From positions 1-64,000 of the forward strand of contig CAMCVK010000004.1 in assembly GCA_945881865.1 (NCBI GenBank): DNA of 64,000 nucleotides. Direction: 5' to 3'. The notes under the pieces were generated by a model. That model was given only the letters and a program-made list of their open reading frames with translations, did no database searches and was not told where the DNA came from. Positions 61,840 to 64,000 of this stretch are shown piece after piece (positions within the stretch are counted from its first letter, which is position 1; every line of letters begins with the position of its first letter). The DNA comes from Fimbriimonas ginsengisoli Gsoil 348 (GTDB lineage Bacteria; Armatimonadota; Fimbriimonadia; Fimbriimonadales; Fimbriimonadaceae). The translations under genes and the position numbers were made by a program.

Positions 61840-64000
61840 AGCCCTTCGTCCTCCGAGAAGTCGCGGTGGCGGCGGCAGAATTCGGCAAGGCCGCACGAGG
61901 TGCAGCCGTCGCCGGGGCTAGGCGTGATGTCTTGCGATTCAATGCGTTGCAGTACCGGGCGGATGCGGGTTTGGTAGCGATGCCAAAAGCTTGCCGTGGC
62001 GCTGCCAGATTCCTCGCTGCCGAAGATCGTGCGGACGATCAGCCCGGCGGCGAAGTCGCTGGCCGTGCCTTCTTTGCTCGGCACCAGCATTTCGCGCTTG
62101 CCGCGGCCATCTTCAATTTCGAGGCACGGCATGGCAGATTCTTCTTGCATGCTGTTCATCACGGCGCTCCAAAGCGAGCCGTAATAGGCCCAGTCGGCGT
62201 CGGATTCGACCTCCTTCGGCGTGGTAGGTCCGTAAAGATGCACAATCCGTCGGCCGTCTCTGCCTTTCGAAAAGGCGGGAGCCACGAACTCGATCCACGG
62301 TTGGCCCGGCGGAGGACCGCTCGGCTTCAGCACGGAGACCTCGAAATGCAAGTTGGTCTTATCGCGTGGCCAAAGCTCGCGGGCGCGATGCTCTCGGTCG
62401 AGGACGCCCTGAATGATCCGCTGGCCGGCAAGGCGCAGCAGCTCTCGTTCGTCGCGCTCGAATCCGTTCGCCGGGTCGGTCAGACGGCTCTCAAGCGCGT
62501 TGAACAGAACAGTTGGAGCTTCCTCCAGGTCAAGTTTTGCCAAATTGGTCGCTGCGTACAAGCCGTCGAAGACGCGCCAGCGGTCACGTTTGCGAACCGG
62601 ACGGATGCCGAGCCTCGCTCCAAACTGGTAGCGAAACGCGCAGATCGCAGCGTCGCGCAGGTGGTCCGGCCGAAACTTCGCCGGAAGCACAGGCAGTTGC
62701 GCCATCGTCTTCTCCGGCTCCAGGTAGGCGACGGGCGGCGACGGTTCCACCGGTGCCGCCAATATTTCCGATAGCACGCGGTCGGATTCGGCGGTCGCCT
62801 CTTCCGGCAACGGAACCCAGCGGTCGCGCGGGATGTCCCGAAGGTCCGCGCCCGGATCGAACGATGCGATCGCTTGCCGCACCGATTCGATATAAAACGC
62901 CGGGATGTTGTCCGTGTCGTCGCCGGCCTTCGGGTAGCTGAGAATCAGCGTCGATTGCGCCGCCGCGCAAACCTTGTAGAAGTCGTCGCGCTCCGATTCC
63001 GCCTCGCGGTGCGAGTTCTTTAGCCTTGGCCAGTCCATACGGAGCCGGGAGATAATGCCGCGCTCCTCGTCCGTGAGAATTGGATCCTCTTTTCGTCGAC
63101 GGGGGAAGGTGCCTTCGAGCATTCCCAATACGATGATCGTGTCGGAATTTTGCAGCGCGTCCACGTTGGCCGTCACCTGGATGCCGTCATCACTGGCGGG
63201 GTAACGGTACCGGCCGTTCTCCCACTGCCTTCGGCAAAGCGCAACAAAGGCGCGGAACGACTCGCCTTCATCGGAGCGAAGCTGACGAACCGACGCCTCG
63301 CCGGCCACCACCCGTTGCATCGCGTTTTGTGCGAAAGAATCCCGAGCGATGATCCAGGCTGGAGCGGGCCGCGCCGAATCCATCCACGGTAACTTTGGCA
63401 AGAGGCCGCGAAGCAGGCTGTACCACTCGGTGGACCGACGGCTTCCGGTTGGGAGGGTCTGTCGGAAGTTCACGACTTCGGCCAGCCATTGATACGGTTC
63501 GGGTTGCTCGCCCAGCCACGCGGCCAGCTTTTTCCAGGCTTCGTCTCGGGATTCAGTGGCGTGCCAGGTCCGGATTTTGTCAATCAGCGTCTCGGTTTCC
63601 GTGCGAGACAGTCCGGAATCTGGGTTATCGATCACCGAAATGAGCTCGCGGATGTCGGTCTGCGAGGCAGCCTCTAGGACTTTTAACGTGTTTCGAACGC
63701 TTGCGTTCGAAAGGAGCGGATCGGCGCACGTGAGCCGGAGCGGAATGCCGAGCCGTCGCGATGCCGAGAGCAGCAATGGGGCATAGTTCGTGAGGTCGCG
63801 AACGTAAATCGCTGCATCCTCGGCTTCGGCAACGGTTCGCAAGGCCCATTCGCACTCGTGCAACGGGTCGGCGGCGCTTTGGATGACCGCGCGCACGGGG
63901 CTGCTGGGCAAGGTCTCGGTGCCGAACAGATTTCGCAACAGCTCGTTTCCGTCGCCCACCGCCTCAGCGTCCTGGCCAAAGTCGAGGACAGTCTGTTTTG
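61836..64000 (-). CDS. AddB-like protein (partial; runs off right edge)
   Basis: More than 720 residues, open past the right edge. It has the AddB/RexB-like order: an inactive helicase-like part (SSPVRAVIQSAADPLHECEWA, AIYVRDLTNYAPLL, IIVLGMLEGTFPRRR) and a C-terminal region with iron-sulfur Cys candidates: one in DAAICAFRYQF and three in CTSCGLAEFC. A clear 'DYKT' nuclease motif between them is not visible. It overlaps the AddA-like gene by GTGA. It likely forms the second subunit of the break-processing complex. Confidence 0.85.
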   Translation of the reverse strand, partial: KQTVLDFGQDAEAVGDGNELLRNLFGTETLPSSPVRAVIQSAADPLHECEWALRTVAEAEDAAIYVRDLTNYAPLLLSASRRLGIPLRLTCADPLLSNASVRNTLKVLEAASQTDIRELISVIDNPDSGLSRTETETLIDKIRTWHATESRDEAWKKLAAWLGEQPEPYQWLAEVVNFRQTLPTGSRRSTEWYSLLRGLLPKLPWMDSARPAPAWIIARDSFAQNAMQRVVAGEASVRQLRSDEGESFRAFVALCRRQWENGRYRYPASDDGIQVTANVDALQNSDTIIVLGMLEGTFPRRRKEDPILTDEERGIISRLRMDWPRLKNSHREAESERDDFYKVCAAAQSTLILSYPKAGDDTDNIPAFYIESVRQAIASFDPGADLRDIPRDRWVPLPEEATAESDRVLSEILAAPVEPSPPVAYLEPEKTMAQLPVLPAKFRPDHLRDAAICAFRYQFGARLGIRPVRKRDRWRVFDGLYAATNLAKLDLEEAPTVLFNALESRLTDPANGFERDERELLRLAGQRIIQGVLDREHRARELWPRDKTNLHFEVSVLKPSGPPPGQPWIEFVAPAFSKGRDGRRIVHLYGPTTPKEVESDADWAYYGSLWSAVMNSMQEESAMPCLEIEDGRGKREMLVPSKEGTASDFAAGLIVRTIFGSEESGSATASFWHRYQTRIRPVLQRIESQDITPSPGDGCTSCGLAEFCRRHRDFSEDEGL

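Overview
The window is a bacterial chromosome segment of fairly high GC with tightly packed, translationally coupled genes. The mix of genes (a DUF6785-type multi-pass membrane protein, a prepilin-like protein with an Ala-Phe cleavage site, a PEP-CTERM protein, a LacI-controlled sugar/acid operon, VanZ and GH127 proteins) fits Armatimonadota, perhaps Fimbriimonadia. This is an inference from gene content; there is no rRNA or complete tRNA to anchor it.

Layout. (1) 1-7,405: the right part of an integrated phage-like element. It has a leftward P-loop ATPase and HTH gene, an S24-type repressor with operator-like palindromes on both sides, then about 13 overlapping rightward genes (one with a J domain) ending in a tyrosine integrase whose first catalytic Arg is Gly. 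The integrase abuts a 45-bp fragment of the 3' half of a tRNA-Arg(CCT) gene. (2) 7,406-15,181: a lower-GC metal-efflux island (lipoprotein, His-rich protein, TolC-family channel, an unusual fused adaptor, heavy-metal RND pump) that ends in a second copy of the same tRNA fragment, so two modules sit in tandem. (3) 15.2-21.8 kb: an AT-richer three-gene operon (membrane di-iron hydroxylase, GH3-family acyl-amido synthetase, enolase-superfamily enzyme), then a zinc-ribbon protein, a HEAT-repeat protein and a VanZ protein. This stretch is dotted with a family of paired-hairpin intergenic repeats of about 110 bp. (4) 22.3-24.6 kb: a Fic protein with palindromic boxes at its start, converging on a LacI-family repressor. 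(5) 24.8-38.1 kb: ten coupled genes, divergent from the LacI gene: prepilin-like protein, small membrane protein, two ABC half-exporters, HlyD-like protein, ADP-ribosylglycohydrolase-family protein, GH127 enzyme, fused CitD-CitE, CitF and a serine hydrolase.

(6) 38.1-43.6 kb: small housekeeping and accessory genes (HicB-like, YCII, DinB, two GNATs, a divergent cis-prenyltransferase, KatG). (7) 43.6-47.2 kb: secreted proteins, one flanked on both sides by related repeat arrays. (8) 47.2-53.4 kb: GyrB; a Crp-like regulator and a class III nucleotidyl cyclase-like protein, divergently arranged around a perfect TGTGA-N6-TCACA box; PyrD; small membrane proteins. (9) 53.5-64 kb: a receiver protein coupled to a DinG-like helicase, a DUF6785-like protein coupled to a CPBP protease, and an AddA/AddB-like pair, the last running off the right edge.

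The best candidates for undescribed biology are the hydroxylase-GH3-enolase cassette, the LacI-linked citrate-lyase/exporter operon, the Crp-cyclase pair with its CRP box, the covarying paired-hairpin repeats, and the tandem tRNA-flanked island with its fused adaptor.
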